From Holophagae bacterium (GTDB lineage: Bacteria; Acidobacteriota; Thermoanaerobaculia; Thermoanaerobaculales; Sulfomarinibacteraceae), in NCBI GenBank assembly GCA_030637505.1, contig DAOWGJ010000350.1, forward strand, positions 1-9,335: a stretch of 9,335 bases of DNA, read 5' to 3'. Each line of letters starts with the position of its first letter. Within the stretch, counting starts at the first letter, position 1. A program made the position numbers and the translations under genes. Positions 1 to 6,919 of the stretch are shown here, in pieces. The notes beneath the pieces are model-generated. The model did no database searches. It had not been told where the DNA came from and was given only the letters and a program-made list of their open reading frames with translations.

Positions 1-256
1 CAAACTGGCTGCCGACCTGCATCCTCTGCTGAGTGCCGTCGGGGAAATATCGAATCGTGTACTCATCGACTCGCTTTTGTTCCCCGTCGATCGTGAAGGT
101 GTAAACCGACGTCCAGGTATAGCTCCGTAGGGCCTTCTGGTTCGCGTGCAGCTGGGCTGCCATCCGCTGCTGATCAGGCACCGACTGGGCGCTGATCGCT
201 GCTACACCGAATACCACAATGACCCAACTCACAGCTGAGAATTTCGATTTGTTCAA
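1..256 (-). CDS. Secreted protein of unknown function (3' part outside window)
   Basis: Reading leftward from a TTG start at 256, 85 codons stay open to the window edge, so only the N-terminus is seen. The start is chosen because a purine-rich Shine-Dalgarno stretch (GGAAGGGAGAG) lies just upstream and because it gives a typical signal peptide: MNKSK, a hydrophobic core at residues 11-21 (WVIVVFGVAAI) and a likely cleavage after A23 (ISA|QS). The mature part begins with a Gln-rich helix-like stretch and then LRSYTWTSVYTFTIDGEQKR followed by a YTIRYFPDG strand. From memory, exported proteins with an 'LRSYTWTSRTE...G..K' segment recur as hypothetical proteins in Acidobacteriota and relatives; I cannot name a function. 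It is transcribed divergently from the aminotransferase. Alternative: any small periplasmic beta-rich protein, such as a lipoprotein-sorting-like fold without a lipobox. Confidence 0.7.
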   Translation of the reverse strand, partial: MNKSKFSAVSWVIVVFGVAAISAQSVPDQQRMAAQLHANQKALRSYTWTSVYTFTIDGEQKRVDEYTIRYFPDGTQQRMQVGSQF

Positions 257-493
257 CGATCTCTCCCTTCCACAGGTTCAGAAGCCTACCAGAATTCCGG
301 CCCGGTGACCCTTCACTTGTATCGGCGCCAGGCCATATCAGTGCCTCGATAGAGAATCTGAGCTTCGACCCGTCCAAAGGTCATCTTAAGGGGGACAGTG
401 TTTTATTCGTTGGGCCTGGGTGCCGGCTCGGTCCCGGCCCCCGGATACCTGACGCCGTCACCGGTCGCGGCCCCGGACGCTGTTAACTGTTGC

Positions 494-560
494 GGTCCCG
501 GTCCCTGTCATCTGTCGCTGTTTGCAGCCGCTGAATCTGAAACTGACCGCAGACCCTGAA
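494..560. repeat. Degenerate 6-base tandem repeat
   Basis: From 494 the sequence can be cut in hexamers: GGTCCC, GGTCCC, TGTCAT, CTGTCG, CTGTTT, then after a short break CTGAAT (531), CTGAAA (537), CTGACC (543), with a further CTGAAC near 556. The units are related but not identical, and the two halves differ (GGTCCC/CTGTCG type, then CTGAAN type). It lies wholly in non-coding DNA. This looks like a decayed simple-sequence array and shows no protein-coding signature. Confidence 0.5.
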
Positions 561-645
561 CCTGCAATTCCAACCCCGGCCTTCGGGACCGCGTCGGCAG
601 GGGCCGCGTGATTTCGACCAACCGGCTCATCTCCCCCCCATGCAA

Positions 646-658
646 TTTGTCCGACAAA
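646..658. promoter_or_regulatory. 13-base palindrome upstream of the aminotransferase promoter
   Basis: TTTGTC-C-GACAAA is a perfect 6+6 inverted repeat with a single central base. Its centre (652) is about 50 bases before the transcription start predicted from the extended -10 at 690-695, a usual place for an activator or for an upstream repressor site. The regulator is unknown. Confidence 0.35.
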
Positions 659-686
659 CTGCCTTGTGGCTTTTTTCACGAACTTT

Positions 687-695
687 TGCGATAAT
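687..695 (+). promoter_or_regulatory. Extended -10 promoter of the aminotransferase-pckA unit
   Basis: TGCGATAAT matches the extended -10 pattern TGnTATAAT with one mismatch. It follows a T-rich tract (671-687). No good -35 is present at 17 bases; the nearest, TTGTGG at 664-669, is 20 bases away, but an extended -10 tolerates a poor -35. Start of transcription would fall near 702, giving a leader of about 37 bases before the ATG at 739. Confidence 0.45.
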
Positions 696-738
696 CCGCC
701 TTCCTAAGAGCCGGATCAAACCGGCGGAAGGGCATTCC

Positions 739-1956
739 ATGAGCCTGTCGTTGATTGCACAATCCATCGGCGAGTCCGCCACCCTCAAACTGAACGAGAT
801 TGCCTCGATTCTACGTGCCAAGGGAGACCCCGTCATCCACCTCGGAGGTGGGGAACCCAAGGGCAAAGCGCCGATGGACGCGATCCTGGCCGCCTCGGCA
901 ATGCTCAACTCCGGCGAGGTCAAATACACGCCCCCCGACGGCACTCCGGCCCTGAAGAAGGCGATCATCCGCTACACCGACGAATTCTACGGTTGGCGGC
1001 CCGCGCCCGAGAACGTCATGGCTTCCGGCGGCGCCAAGCAGGCGATCATGTCGGCCCTGCACGCGATCATCAATCCCCAGGAAGAAGTCATCTACCCGGC
1101 GCCCTATTGGGTCAGCTATCCGGAGATGGTCAAACTGGTCGGCGGTGTGCCGGTGCCGGTTCGACCAGAGGACGGTGGGTTCATCCCGCGAATCCAGGAT
1201 ATCGAGCAGGTGACGGGATCCTACACGCGGGCGGTCGTCATCAACAGCCCCAACAACCCCTCGGGCGCGGTCTACCCGGAAGAATTCATTGCCGACATCG
1301 TGGATTTTTGCGAGAGCCGCAGCCTATGGTTGATCATGGACGACATCTACCACCGGCTGATCTTCGACGGACGCGAGCCCGTCAACTGCTATCAGTTCGC
1401 CAAGGACCGGTCGGACAACTCCAAGTTGCTCATCATCAATGGTGTATCCAAGCAGTACGCCATGACGGTATTCCGAATAGGATGGGCGGTCGGCAACACC
1501 AAGGTCATCGAAGCGATGACCAACATCCAGGGGCACGAAACCTCGGGACCATCGGCCCTGCTGCAGCACGCCGCGGTCGGGGCGATCAACGGCATCCAAT
1601 CGATCGTCAAGAATATGCGCCTGACCCTTGAAAATAACCGCAATGTTTTGATGGAGCAGCTCCGATCTTTCGACGGCGTGATCGTCGACGAGCCGGGCGG
1701 CACATTTTACTCCTTTCCGGATTTCAGCCACTACAACAAAGACTCAGTCGCCCTGTCGAAGTTCCTGCTGGAGAAGGTCCAGGTCGTCACCGTGCCCGGC
1801 ATCGAGTTCGGCATGGAGGGACATCTCCGCATTTCCTACTGCGGATCGATCAAGGACATTACCGAAGGTGTCGAGCGCATGAAATGGGCGCTCGATCCCA
1901 ACTCGCCCAATGAGCTCTATATCGGCCAACGCAAGCTGGTGAGGGACTGGACATGA
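739..1956 (+). CDS. Class I/II PLP-dependent aminotransferase, aspartate aminotransferase type
   Basis: Predicted cytoplasmic enzyme of 405 residues that swaps the amino group between aspartate (or a related amino acid) and 2-oxoglutarate, using pyridoxal phosphate. Motifs seen: SPNNPSG (170-176), with N173 for PLP; MDDIYH (200-205), with D201 and Y204 for the cofactor; NGVSKQYAMTVFRIGW, with PLP-binding K238 and R246; and HLRISYC, with R364 for the alpha-carboxylate. The segment SGGAKQA puts K100 where Thermus-type aspartate aminotransferases have the lysine that recognises the side-chain carboxylate, which favours a dicarboxylic substrate. The start at 739 is preferred over the in-frame ATG at 640 because GGAAGGG lies just before it and the family N-terminus (SLIAQSIGESATLKLNEIA) begins there. 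V244 replaces the usual glycine of AMTGxR. The last codons overlap pckA by ATGA, so the two are probably translationally coupled. Other amino acid substrates remain possible. Confidence 0.9.
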   Translation: MSLSLIAQSIGESATLKLNEIASILRAKGDPVIHLGGGEPKGKAPMDAILAASAMLNSGEVKYTPPDGTPALKKAIIRYTDEFYGWRPAPENVMASGGAKQAIMSALHAIINPQEEVIYPAPYWVSYPEMVKLVGGVPVPVRPEDGGFIPRIQDIEQVTGSYTRAVVINSPNNPSGAVYPEEFIADIVDFCESRSLWLIMDDIYHRLIFDGREPVNCYQFAKDRSDNSKLLIINGVSKQYAMTVFRIGWAVGNTKVIEAMTNIQGHETSGPSALLQHAAVGAINGIQSIVKNMRLTLENNRNVLMEQLRSFDGVIVDEPGGTFYSFPDFSHYNKDSVALSKFLLEKVQVVTVPGIEFGMEGHLRISYCGSIKDITEGVERMKWALDPNSPNELYIGQRKLVRDWT

Positions 1957-3611
1957 GCAAATACCTCAAATTCGAAACCCCGGCCACGGCCCAGGCCAAA
2001 GACCTCAAGAGTCGCTACGGGCTCAGCAATCACGGCCTGGTTCATCTCGACCGCGTCTTCTGGAATCTGCCGGAGGCCGCCCTCTACGAGGAGGCAACAA
2101 TCCGCAAGGAGGGCAATGTCGCCAATGGCGGACCCTTCGTCGTCAACACCGGCAAGTGGTCGGCTCGCGCCGCACAGGACAAGTACGTCGTCCGTGAGGC
2201 CTCGACCGAGGACAAGATCTGGTGGGGCGAATACAACCGTCCCTACGACCCAGAGAAATTCGACACCCTGTTTGCCCGAGTCCAGGCCTACCTTCAGGAT
2301 GAAGAACTCTTCGTGCAGGACTGCTACGCCGGGGCTGACCCGGAATACCGCATGCCGATTCGGGTGATCACCGAGGACGCTTGGCAATCGTTGTTCTCCC
2401 GCAATATGTTCATCGTCCCCGAAACCCAGGACGAGTACCAGAACCACGTGCCGGAGTTCACCGTCATCGCCGTGCCGTCGTTCAAGGTCGATCCTCGTAT
2501 CGACGGTACCCGGACGGACACCGCGATCATCATCAACTTTTCCAAGCGCCTGGTTCTGATCTGCAACTCCTCCTATGGCGGCGAGATCAAGAAGAGCATC
2601 TTCACCGTCATGAATTTCCTGCTGCCCATGCGGGAAGTCCTGGCCATGCACTGCTCGGCAAACGTCGGTGACCAGGGCGATGCCGCCCTGTTCTTTGGAC
2701 TCTCGGGGACCGGCAAAACGACCCTGTCGGCCGACCCTTCCAGGCGCCTGATCGGCGACGACGAACACGGGTGGTCCTCGGGCGGCGTTTTTAATTTTGA
2801 AGGCGGCTGCTACGCCAAGGTCATTCGGCTGTCGGCCGAACACGAGCCCGAGATCTACGAGACCACGCGGCGTTTCGGCACAATCCTGGAGAACGTGGTC
2901 TACGACAAGACCTCCCGAAAACTCGACCTCGACGATGACCGCAACACCGAGAACACCCGCGCGGCATACCCGCTGGAGTTCATCCCCAACATTGTTCCGG
3001 AGGGTATGGTCACCAGCCACCCCAAGAACGTCATCCTTCTGACCTGTGACGCACAGGGCGTGCTGCCGCCAATTTCTCGCCTGGATTCCGAGCACGCGGT
3101 CTACCACTTCATCTCGGGTTATACCTCGAAGATCGCGGGTACCGAAATCGGCCTCGGCATCGAGCCGGAAATCGCCTTCTCGGCCTGCTTCGGCGCACCC
3201 TTCATGGTCCACCACCCCTTCACCTACGCCGACATGCTGCGCGCCCGAATGGCGCAACACGGCGCCACCTGCTGGCTGGTCAATACAGGGTGGGTCGGCG
3301 GCGGCTTCAACGTCGGCAAAAGAATCTCGATCCGCCACACCCGGAATCTGCTCAACGCCGCATTGGACGGCCGCCTGAACGAGGTCGAATACCGCAAGGA
3401 CAAACTGTTCGGCTTCGAGGTACCCCTGAGCTGTCCCGATGTTCCGGTTGACGTTCTCGACCCCTCGACCTCCTGGGGAAACGCCGACGACTACTGGCGC
3501 CGATACGACGCCCTGGCCGCCCGCTACATCGAGAACTTCAAGCACTTTGCCGATGGCTGCCCGAAAGAGATCGCTGCGGCAGGGCCGAAGAGGTTGAAGG
3601 ACGTGGGGTAG
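1953..3611 (+). CDS. pckA: Phosphoenolpyruvate carboxykinase (ATP)
   Basis: Converts oxaloacetate + ATP to phosphoenolpyruvate + CO2 + ADP in the cytoplasm, the entry step of gluconeogenesis. The protein is 552 residues, close to the usual 530-540 of ATP-type enzymes. Motifs seen: P-loop GLSGTGKT (249-256), with K255 and T256; kinase-2 DDEHGW (269-274); FNFEGGCYAK soon after; SYGGEIKKSIF, carrying the catalytic tyrosine and lysine pair; MHCSANVG with the metal-binding histidine; and NTRAAYPLEFI, with the adenine/substrate-side arginine. The oxaloacetate-binding arginine segment is TGKWSARAAQDKYVV (R72), where the family normally has TGxxTGRSPxDK; the arginine is kept but the neighbours differ. 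The ATG overlaps the TGA of the aminotransferase by four bases, so the two form one unit feeding aspartate carbon into PEP. It ends 36 bases before the convergent membrane-protein gene. Confidence 0.97.
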   Translation: MSKYLKFETPATAQAKDLKSRYGLSNHGLVHLDRVFWNLPEAALYEEATIRKEGNVANGGPFVVNTGKWSARAAQDKYVVREASTEDKIWWGEYNRPYDPEKFDTLFARVQAYLQDEELFVQDCYAGADPEYRMPIRVITEDAWQSLFSRNMFIVPETQDEYQNHVPEFTVIAVPSFKVDPRIDGTRTDTAIIINFSKRLVLICNSSYGGEIKKSIFTVMNFLLPMREVLAMHCSANVGDQGDAALFFGLSGTGKTTLSADPSRRLIGDDEHGWSSGGVFNFEGGCYAKVIRLSAEHEPEIYETTRRFGTILENVVYDKTSRKLDLDDDRNTENTRAAYPLEFIPNIVPEGMVTSHPKNVILLTCDAQGVLPPISRLDSEHAVYHFISGYTSKIAGTEIGLGIEPEIAFSACFGAPFMVHHPFTYADMLRARMAQHGATCWLVNTGWVGGGFNVGKRISIRHTRNLLNAALDGRLNEVEYRKDKLFGFEVPLSCPDVPVDVLDPSTSWGNADDYWRRYDALAARYIENFKHFADGCPKEIAAAGPKRLKDVG

Positions 3612-3615
3612 AAGC

Positions 3616-3636
3616 GGTCAGCTATCGGCTTTCAGC
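3616..3636. repeat. Intergenic heptad repeat, copy 1 (GCTGAYA type)
   Basis: Read on the minus strand this is GCTGAAA-GCCGATA-GCTGACC, three 7-base units of the form GCTGAYA. It fills most of the 36-base gap between the convergent pckA and membrane-protein stop codons. The same unit occurs four times in the other convergent gap (7396-7423). Repeats of this kind are familiar to me as dispersed intergenic sequence in various GC-rich bacteria; a role in transcription termination is an inference. Confidence 0.6.
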
Positions 3637-3647
3637 AGGGGTTATTG

Positions 3648-4532
3648 TTACGCCTCGTCGTCGTGTCCGGGTCGGAAAACGACCCCGCTGATGGGCGCAA
3701 AGGCTGCGAACAAGGCCACCAGGAGAAAGGACGCGGCCAGGGTCGCTCCGGCGGCCACCATCGAGCCGAGGGGTGTTCCCCGAAGGGCCGGAATAAACAC
3801 CGGGGCAACCAGAGGCACCAGAGCCAGTACGGCCTGGCCAATGCCCAAGACAAGCAGAGTTCCAAAGGTGGAGAAGGGCTGGCGGAAAACACCGATCAGC
3901 CCGCGCAACCACGCCATCACCGGCGAGCGGGCGTCGGGGCGAGCGAGTTCCCAGGCGCCGCGCAGGGTCGCCCCCCACACCAGGAATTTCGCTATCGGAC
4001 TGAACCCAATACCAACGCCGATCAAAAGAACCATACGGTCCTCGGCCATGGCCTCGAAAGCGGCCTTGATACCCAAAGTCAGAGGGAACCAAATGACGGC
4101 CAATAGGGCCAAGAACGCTATCAGAGCAACCAGGGAAAGACGGCAGTAGCGCCACCACGCACCCAGGCCCAGCCCGAGGACTCGAGAAACTCCGGACGAG
4201 CCTTCGGGGTCCCAGACCGACACCCGTGCAACTCCGGCGTGCCACAAGACGGTCCATGCCCATGCCAAAACGAGGCCAAAGGCCACGCCGACGACCAGTG
4301 TGTCGGCAACATCACGCACCAGCCCCACAATCAGGATGGCGCCATCGCCGACAGGGAGGTCGAATCCCTCGGGCACATGGCCCAAGGAATCGAGGGCTGC
4401 TCGGCGCAACACCATCGATGCCGGCACAAAGAAGGCCAAACCCACCAGCCACACCACCAACACCAGAGACCACATCCGGGCAGCCACACGCACGCCCCAA
4501 ACGATCGACGGTCGCTGTTTTTGTTCTTTCAT
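3648..4532 (-). CDS. Polytopic inner-membrane protein of unknown function
   Basis: A 294-residue protein with about six hydrophobic segments, near residues 20-42, 77-99, 129-156, 166-189, 222-249 and 258-284, a basic N-terminus (MKEQKQRPS) and an acidic tail (GHDDEA). I see no catalytic motif and do not recognise a named family; the overall look is like uncharacterised membrane proteins that sit beside peptidase genes. The ATG at 4532 is chosen because GGGGG lies six bases before it; an in-frame ATG at 4589 would add 19 residues (MARRLGRLATK...) but has no ribosome-binding site. It follows the M1 peptidase gene in the same direction after 184 bases, and the gap holds a long inverted repeat covering its own ribosome-binding site. 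The pairing suggests a link with the exported peptidase, such as a membrane partner, but nothing in the sequence proves it. Confidence 0.8.
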   Translation of the reverse strand: MKEQKQRPSIVWGVRVAARMWSLVLVVWLVGLAFFVPASMVLRRAALDSLGHVPEGFDLPVGDGAILIVGLVRDVADTLVVGVAFGLVLAWAWTVLWHAGVARVSVWDPEGSSGVSRVLGLGLGAWWRYCRLSLVALIAFLALLAVIWFPLTLGIKAAFEAMAEDRMVLLIGVGIGFSPIAKFLVWGATLRGAWELARPDARSPVMAWLRGLIGVFRQPFSTFGTLLVLGIGQAVLALVPLVAPVFIPALRGTPLGSMVAAGATLAASFLLVALFAAFAPISGVVFRPGHDDEA

Positions 4533-4536
4533 GAAA

Positions 4537-4718
4537 AACCCCCATGTCTCACCGGATTTCGTAGCGAGGCGCCCGAGACGCCGTGCCATGGTGATTTTTT
4601 CGCGACTCGACCGACGCAGGCATACTGACCCGTACTTCGAGGAGGGAGAGTTGGGAAAAGGGCGCCAGGGTATGGTGTATCGGACGCCACAGTAGGAAGC
4701 TGGTGAGACATGGGGGTT
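4537..4718. repeat. 17-base perfect inverted repeat bracketing the peptidase/membrane-protein junction
   Basis: GGTGAGACATGGGGGTT occurs at 4702-4718 on the plus strand and at 4553-4537 on the minus strand, 148 bases apart. Beyond the perfect part the inner flanks still partly match (GAAGCT against GAAATCC). In the minus-strand transcript the 5' arm contains part of the peptidase stop codon (TAA at 4719-4717), and the 3' arm contains the GGGGG ribosome-binding site of the membrane protein (4543-4539). A paired transcript would hide that site. The loop between the arms also contains a small GGCG...CGCC hairpin (about 4568-4582). It could be a coupling device, the ends of a small palindromic element, or both. 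Confidence 0.75.
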
Positions 4719-6783
4719 AACTCCACGGCTGAACGACGAAGGCCATCAACCGCATGGCGGCCGTAGCCCACCACAGCCGGCGCGTCGCCGCACCCGAATC
4801 GGGCTGATCCCGCCAATAGTTGTTCTTTCTCTCACCCTCGAGTGCCCACACGCCCTCAGGGTCTATGACCACCGAAGCCAGTCGCTCTGAACTTGAGAAT
4901 TCAAATCGAACCCATCGATCCTGTCCGTCCCAGGTACGCCGTTCTTCACGACCATCGGAAAAACGGAACATCACCTCGATCGGTCCTCGAAAATTCCCAC
5001 GGCGCATGATGTCTGCATGGATGTTCCAGGCCTCGTGTCCTTCTGAGGGATCATCATCCTCAGAGTCGCCCATTTCGCCGGCCGGCTCTACCCACTGGCC
5101 GCCGTCCCACATCATCCCCTCAGACACTGTCTTTTCGCGCTGAACGACATTTGCGACCGCCCAGTCGACAATGGCATCCCCTTCGAGGGCTTGGTCAAAA
5201 AACCAACCGAGATCCTCCCCGGCACTCTCGCTGATCGCCGCCCGAAAATCGTCCCCAGTCGGATGACGGAAGCGCCAAGTGTCAACATACGATCGCATGG
5301 CCCGAGCAAAAACGTCCGGGCCGAGAAGACCTTCCAGGGTTTTCAGTGCGAGGGCGGTTTTGGAATAACTGGCGGTCCCATAGTCCCGTCGGGTCCTGAA
5401 TTTCCACGCCTCCCGGTCCACTTGCAGGGGGGACTTGCGGAAGGCCCATGACAGACGCTTGGTCGCCCAGGACCCAGAAATCCGAATCTCCGGCACGAGC
5501 CCATCGTTCTTGACGGCCTCCATGCACGAAGTGTCCGCATAGGTGTTGAGACCCTCGTCCAACCATGCCTCTTCGAACTCATTTGAAGCCAGCATGCCTT
5601 GAAAGTACTGGTGCCCGAATTCGTGAATCGTGACACCCTCGTTGATCGAGAGCCAGGACACCGGTGGATACTCCAGCAATTTGGTTGCACCGGTGGTGAT
5701 GAAGGTCGGGTACTCCATGCCGGCGGCCTCTTCCGCGCCCGGGGGTGGCGAGACAAGGGTCAATTGGGGGTAGGGGTAGGCGCCGTAAAACAGACCGTAC
5801 CAGGCCATCGCCAGGCGGGCGCTCCTCAGCATGCGATCCGCCAACTTCACCTGGGTCTGGGGCACGAGCAGACGCAGATGAACCGGCGGCAGTTCCAGAT
5901 CGGCAGTACTAAGTCCCAAGAGAGATCGCGCCCTTTCCAACCAAGGGGCCGGCACGTCGCGTCCGGGATCAAAATCGCTCTCAATCACCGCCATCAGGTC
6001 GGCGGGGGCGGCGCACCACGCAAAATCATGTACCCGGTCTGCAGTGAATGTCAGCGTTCGTTTTCGGGCCGTTCCTTCCGAGACCGCTCTCTCCTCCACC
6101 TGTATACCTGTGGCACCGATGACAAAGTGCTCAGGCACCGTCAGCTGTACTCGATAGCGCCCAAAGTCCGAGTAGAACTCGGTTGAGGGATGGAACTGAT
6201 GGCAATTCCACCCCGCTTCGGTTCGCCCTCCATGCCCGGCCTCTTCGAAGACCCCCAACTTGGGAAACCACTGCCCCATCATATGGAAATCACCGGCCCA
6301 TCCAGTCCGTGCGATCACCCCCGGGAGTTGGGCCTCGAAGACCAAATCAAGGGTTACGGATGCTCCCGGCTCGACCGGACGTTCCAACACAACTCGGGCG
6401 ACGGTGAAGTCGTCCGGATTCCCGTCGTCGGGACGCTCGAACCCCAGGGTCGGCAACAGGTCGGTCCCATCTTCCAAACGGAGGGACAGCAACCGGGTCC
6501 AACCCCATCGGTGCTCCACCGTGTCCTCTGCACGATGTGTGTCCTTCGCCATGCCCCGCATAAAGGTCGTACGATGGTTGGCAAAGGCATTGAGATAGAG
6601 GTGGAACCAGAGCTCGGCGGTCGGTGCTCCTCCCATATTGGTCCAACGGATCTTCTCGGTGCCCTGGAGCCTGTGCGTCCGGGGGTCCAGCTCGACGTCA
6701 ATCGCGTATTCCACCGGCAACACAGTGGCCGACACGCCACACGCGATCAGGACACCAACGAGAAAGAAAAACAACCGCCGCAT
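4717..6783 (-). CDS. Exported M1-family (aminopeptidase N-like) zinc metallopeptidase
   Basis: A 688-residue metallopeptidase expected to act outside the cytoplasm on peptide N-termini. The start at 6783 gives a signal peptide, MRRLFFFLVGVLIACGVSA, with cleavage near residue 19, and has GGGGG eight bases upstream; longer in-frame starts at 6891 and 6816 would bury the signal peptide and lack ribosome-binding sites. An N-terminal beta domain (about 20-230; YAIDVELDPRTHRLQGTEKI) is typical of M1. Catalytic features: GMEYP (355-359), the GAMEN-type exopeptidase motif; HEFGH (387-391), with zinc ligands H387 and H391 and catalytic E388; E410 of WLDEGLN, exactly 18 residues after HEFGH, as third ligand; and Y473 in SYSKTAL as likely transition-state tyrosine. 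An acidic Asp/Glu/Ser stretch near 570-585 precedes a C-terminal beta region (FRFSDGREERRTW...VVIDPEG). The tail (RRLWWATAAMRLMAFVVQPWS) is hydrophobic and may contact the membrane or the downstream membrane protein. Exact substrate unknown. Confidence 0.93.
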   Translation of the reverse strand: MRRLFFFLVGVLIACGVSATVLPVEYAIDVELDPRTHRLQGTEKIRWTNMGGAPTAELWFHLYLNAFANHRTTFMRGMAKDTHRAEDTVEHRWGWTRLLSLRLEDGTDLLPTLGFERPDDGNPDDFTVARVVLERPVEPGASVTLDLVFEAQLPGVIARTGWAGDFHMMGQWFPKLGVFEEAGHGGRTEAGWNCHQFHPSTEFYSDFGRYRVQLTVPEHFVIGATGIQVEERAVSEGTARKRTLTFTADRVHDFAWCAAPADLMAVIESDFDPGRDVPAPWLERARSLLGLSTADLELPPVHLRLLVPQTQVKLADRMLRSARLAMAWYGLFYGAYPYPQLTLVSPPPGAEEAAGMEYPTFITTGATKLLEYPPVSWLSINEGVTIHEFGHQYFQGMLASNEFEEAWLDEGLNTYADTSCMEAVKNDGLVPEIRISGSWATKRLSWAFRKSPLQVDREAWKFRTRRDYGTASYSKTALALKTLEGLLGPDVFARAMRSYVDTWRFRHPTGDDFRAAISESAGEDLGWFFDQALEGDAIVDWAVANVVQREKTVSEGMMWDGGQWVEPAGEMGDSEDDDPSEGHEAWNIHADIMRRGNFRGPIEVMFRFSDGREERRTWDGQDRWVRFEFSSSERLASVVIDPEGVWALEGERKNNYWRDQPDSGAATRRLWWATAAMRLMAFVVQPWS

Positions 6784-6846
6784 CGGGAATACCCCCGGAA
6801 GATTGTAGCGTGGCATCTTGAACTGGTCCCGAGCCCGTGTTCGGGT

Positions 6847-6883
6847 TGGAATCTCTCCAGACCCCAGAAGGGAAGAGATTCCA
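6847..6883. promoter_or_regulatory. Inverted repeat in the divergent peptidase / secreted-protein gap
   Basis: TGGAATCTCT (6847-6856) and AGAGATTCCA (6874-6883) are a perfect 10+10 inverted repeat around a 17-base centre; with one bulged base the pairing continues (CC with GG). There is no T-run on either side, and the genes point away from each other, so a terminator role is unlikely. It may be a shared operator or a leader hairpin. Confidence 0.45.
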
Positions 6884-6884
6884 T

Positions 6885-6898
6885 GCGACAATTGTTGC
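6885..6898. promoter_or_regulatory. Operator-like palindrome centred on ACAATTGT
   Basis: GCGACAATTGTTGC is a 14-base palindrome with a single mismatched pair, directly before TATAAAAAGAGG and the start of the small secreted-protein gene, and two bases after the inverted repeat at 6847-6883. The symmetry is that expected for a dimeric regulator. TATAAA at 6899-6904 is too near the ATG (6920) to be a normal -10, because its transcript would begin after the ribosome-binding site. Confidence 0.4.
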
Positions 6899-6919
6899 TA
6901 TAAAAAGAGGACGGTGTCG

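Larger units (their letters stand above)
257..738. other. Divergent intergenic region between the secreted-protein gene and the aminotransferase
   Basis: This 482-base gap has no open reading frame with a credible start. It must hold the leader and promoter of the leftward gene at 256, for which I see no convincing -35/-10 pair, and the promoter of the rightward aminotransferase unit near 690. From about 400 to 620 it is unusually rich in short C/G-rich words and carries a degenerate hexamer-phased repeat. Nearer the aminotransferase it becomes T-rich (671-687), typical of a promoter. Confidence 0.6.

Noticed and set aside
640..738. Upstream in-frame ATG of the aminotransferase at 640
   Set aside because: The extra 33 residues would be translated from the promoter region itself (extended -10 at 687-695), and the family N-terminus starts at 739 after a good ribosome-binding site.
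1917..3545. A long minus-strand open frame (542 codons) opposite pckA
   Set aside because: It lies wholly antisense to a pckA gene with every family motif. Its translation is Val/Gly/Asp-rich without domains, as expected for the complement of a GC-rich gene.
4533..4589. Upstream in-frame ATG of the membrane protein at 4589
   Set aside because: No ribosome-binding site before it, and it would run through the inverted-repeat arm. I kept 4532 as start but cannot exclude the longer form completely.
6802..6807. TACAAT (minus strand) as -10 of the M1 peptidase gene
   Set aside because: The start of transcription would cut into the GGGGG ribosome-binding site at 6796-6792, and the -35 region is poor.
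6190..6903. A plus-strand open frame of 237 codons opposite the M1 peptidase, and another at 5599-6186
   Set aside because: Both are antisense to the peptidase, have no ribosome-binding site or recognisable domain, and are mutually inconsistent with the intact peptidase motifs on the other strand.
6899..6904. TATAAA as the -10 of the small exported-protein gene
   Set aside because: Transcription would start near 6911, after the ribosome-binding site AGAGG (6906-6910), and no -35 is present at a proper distance.
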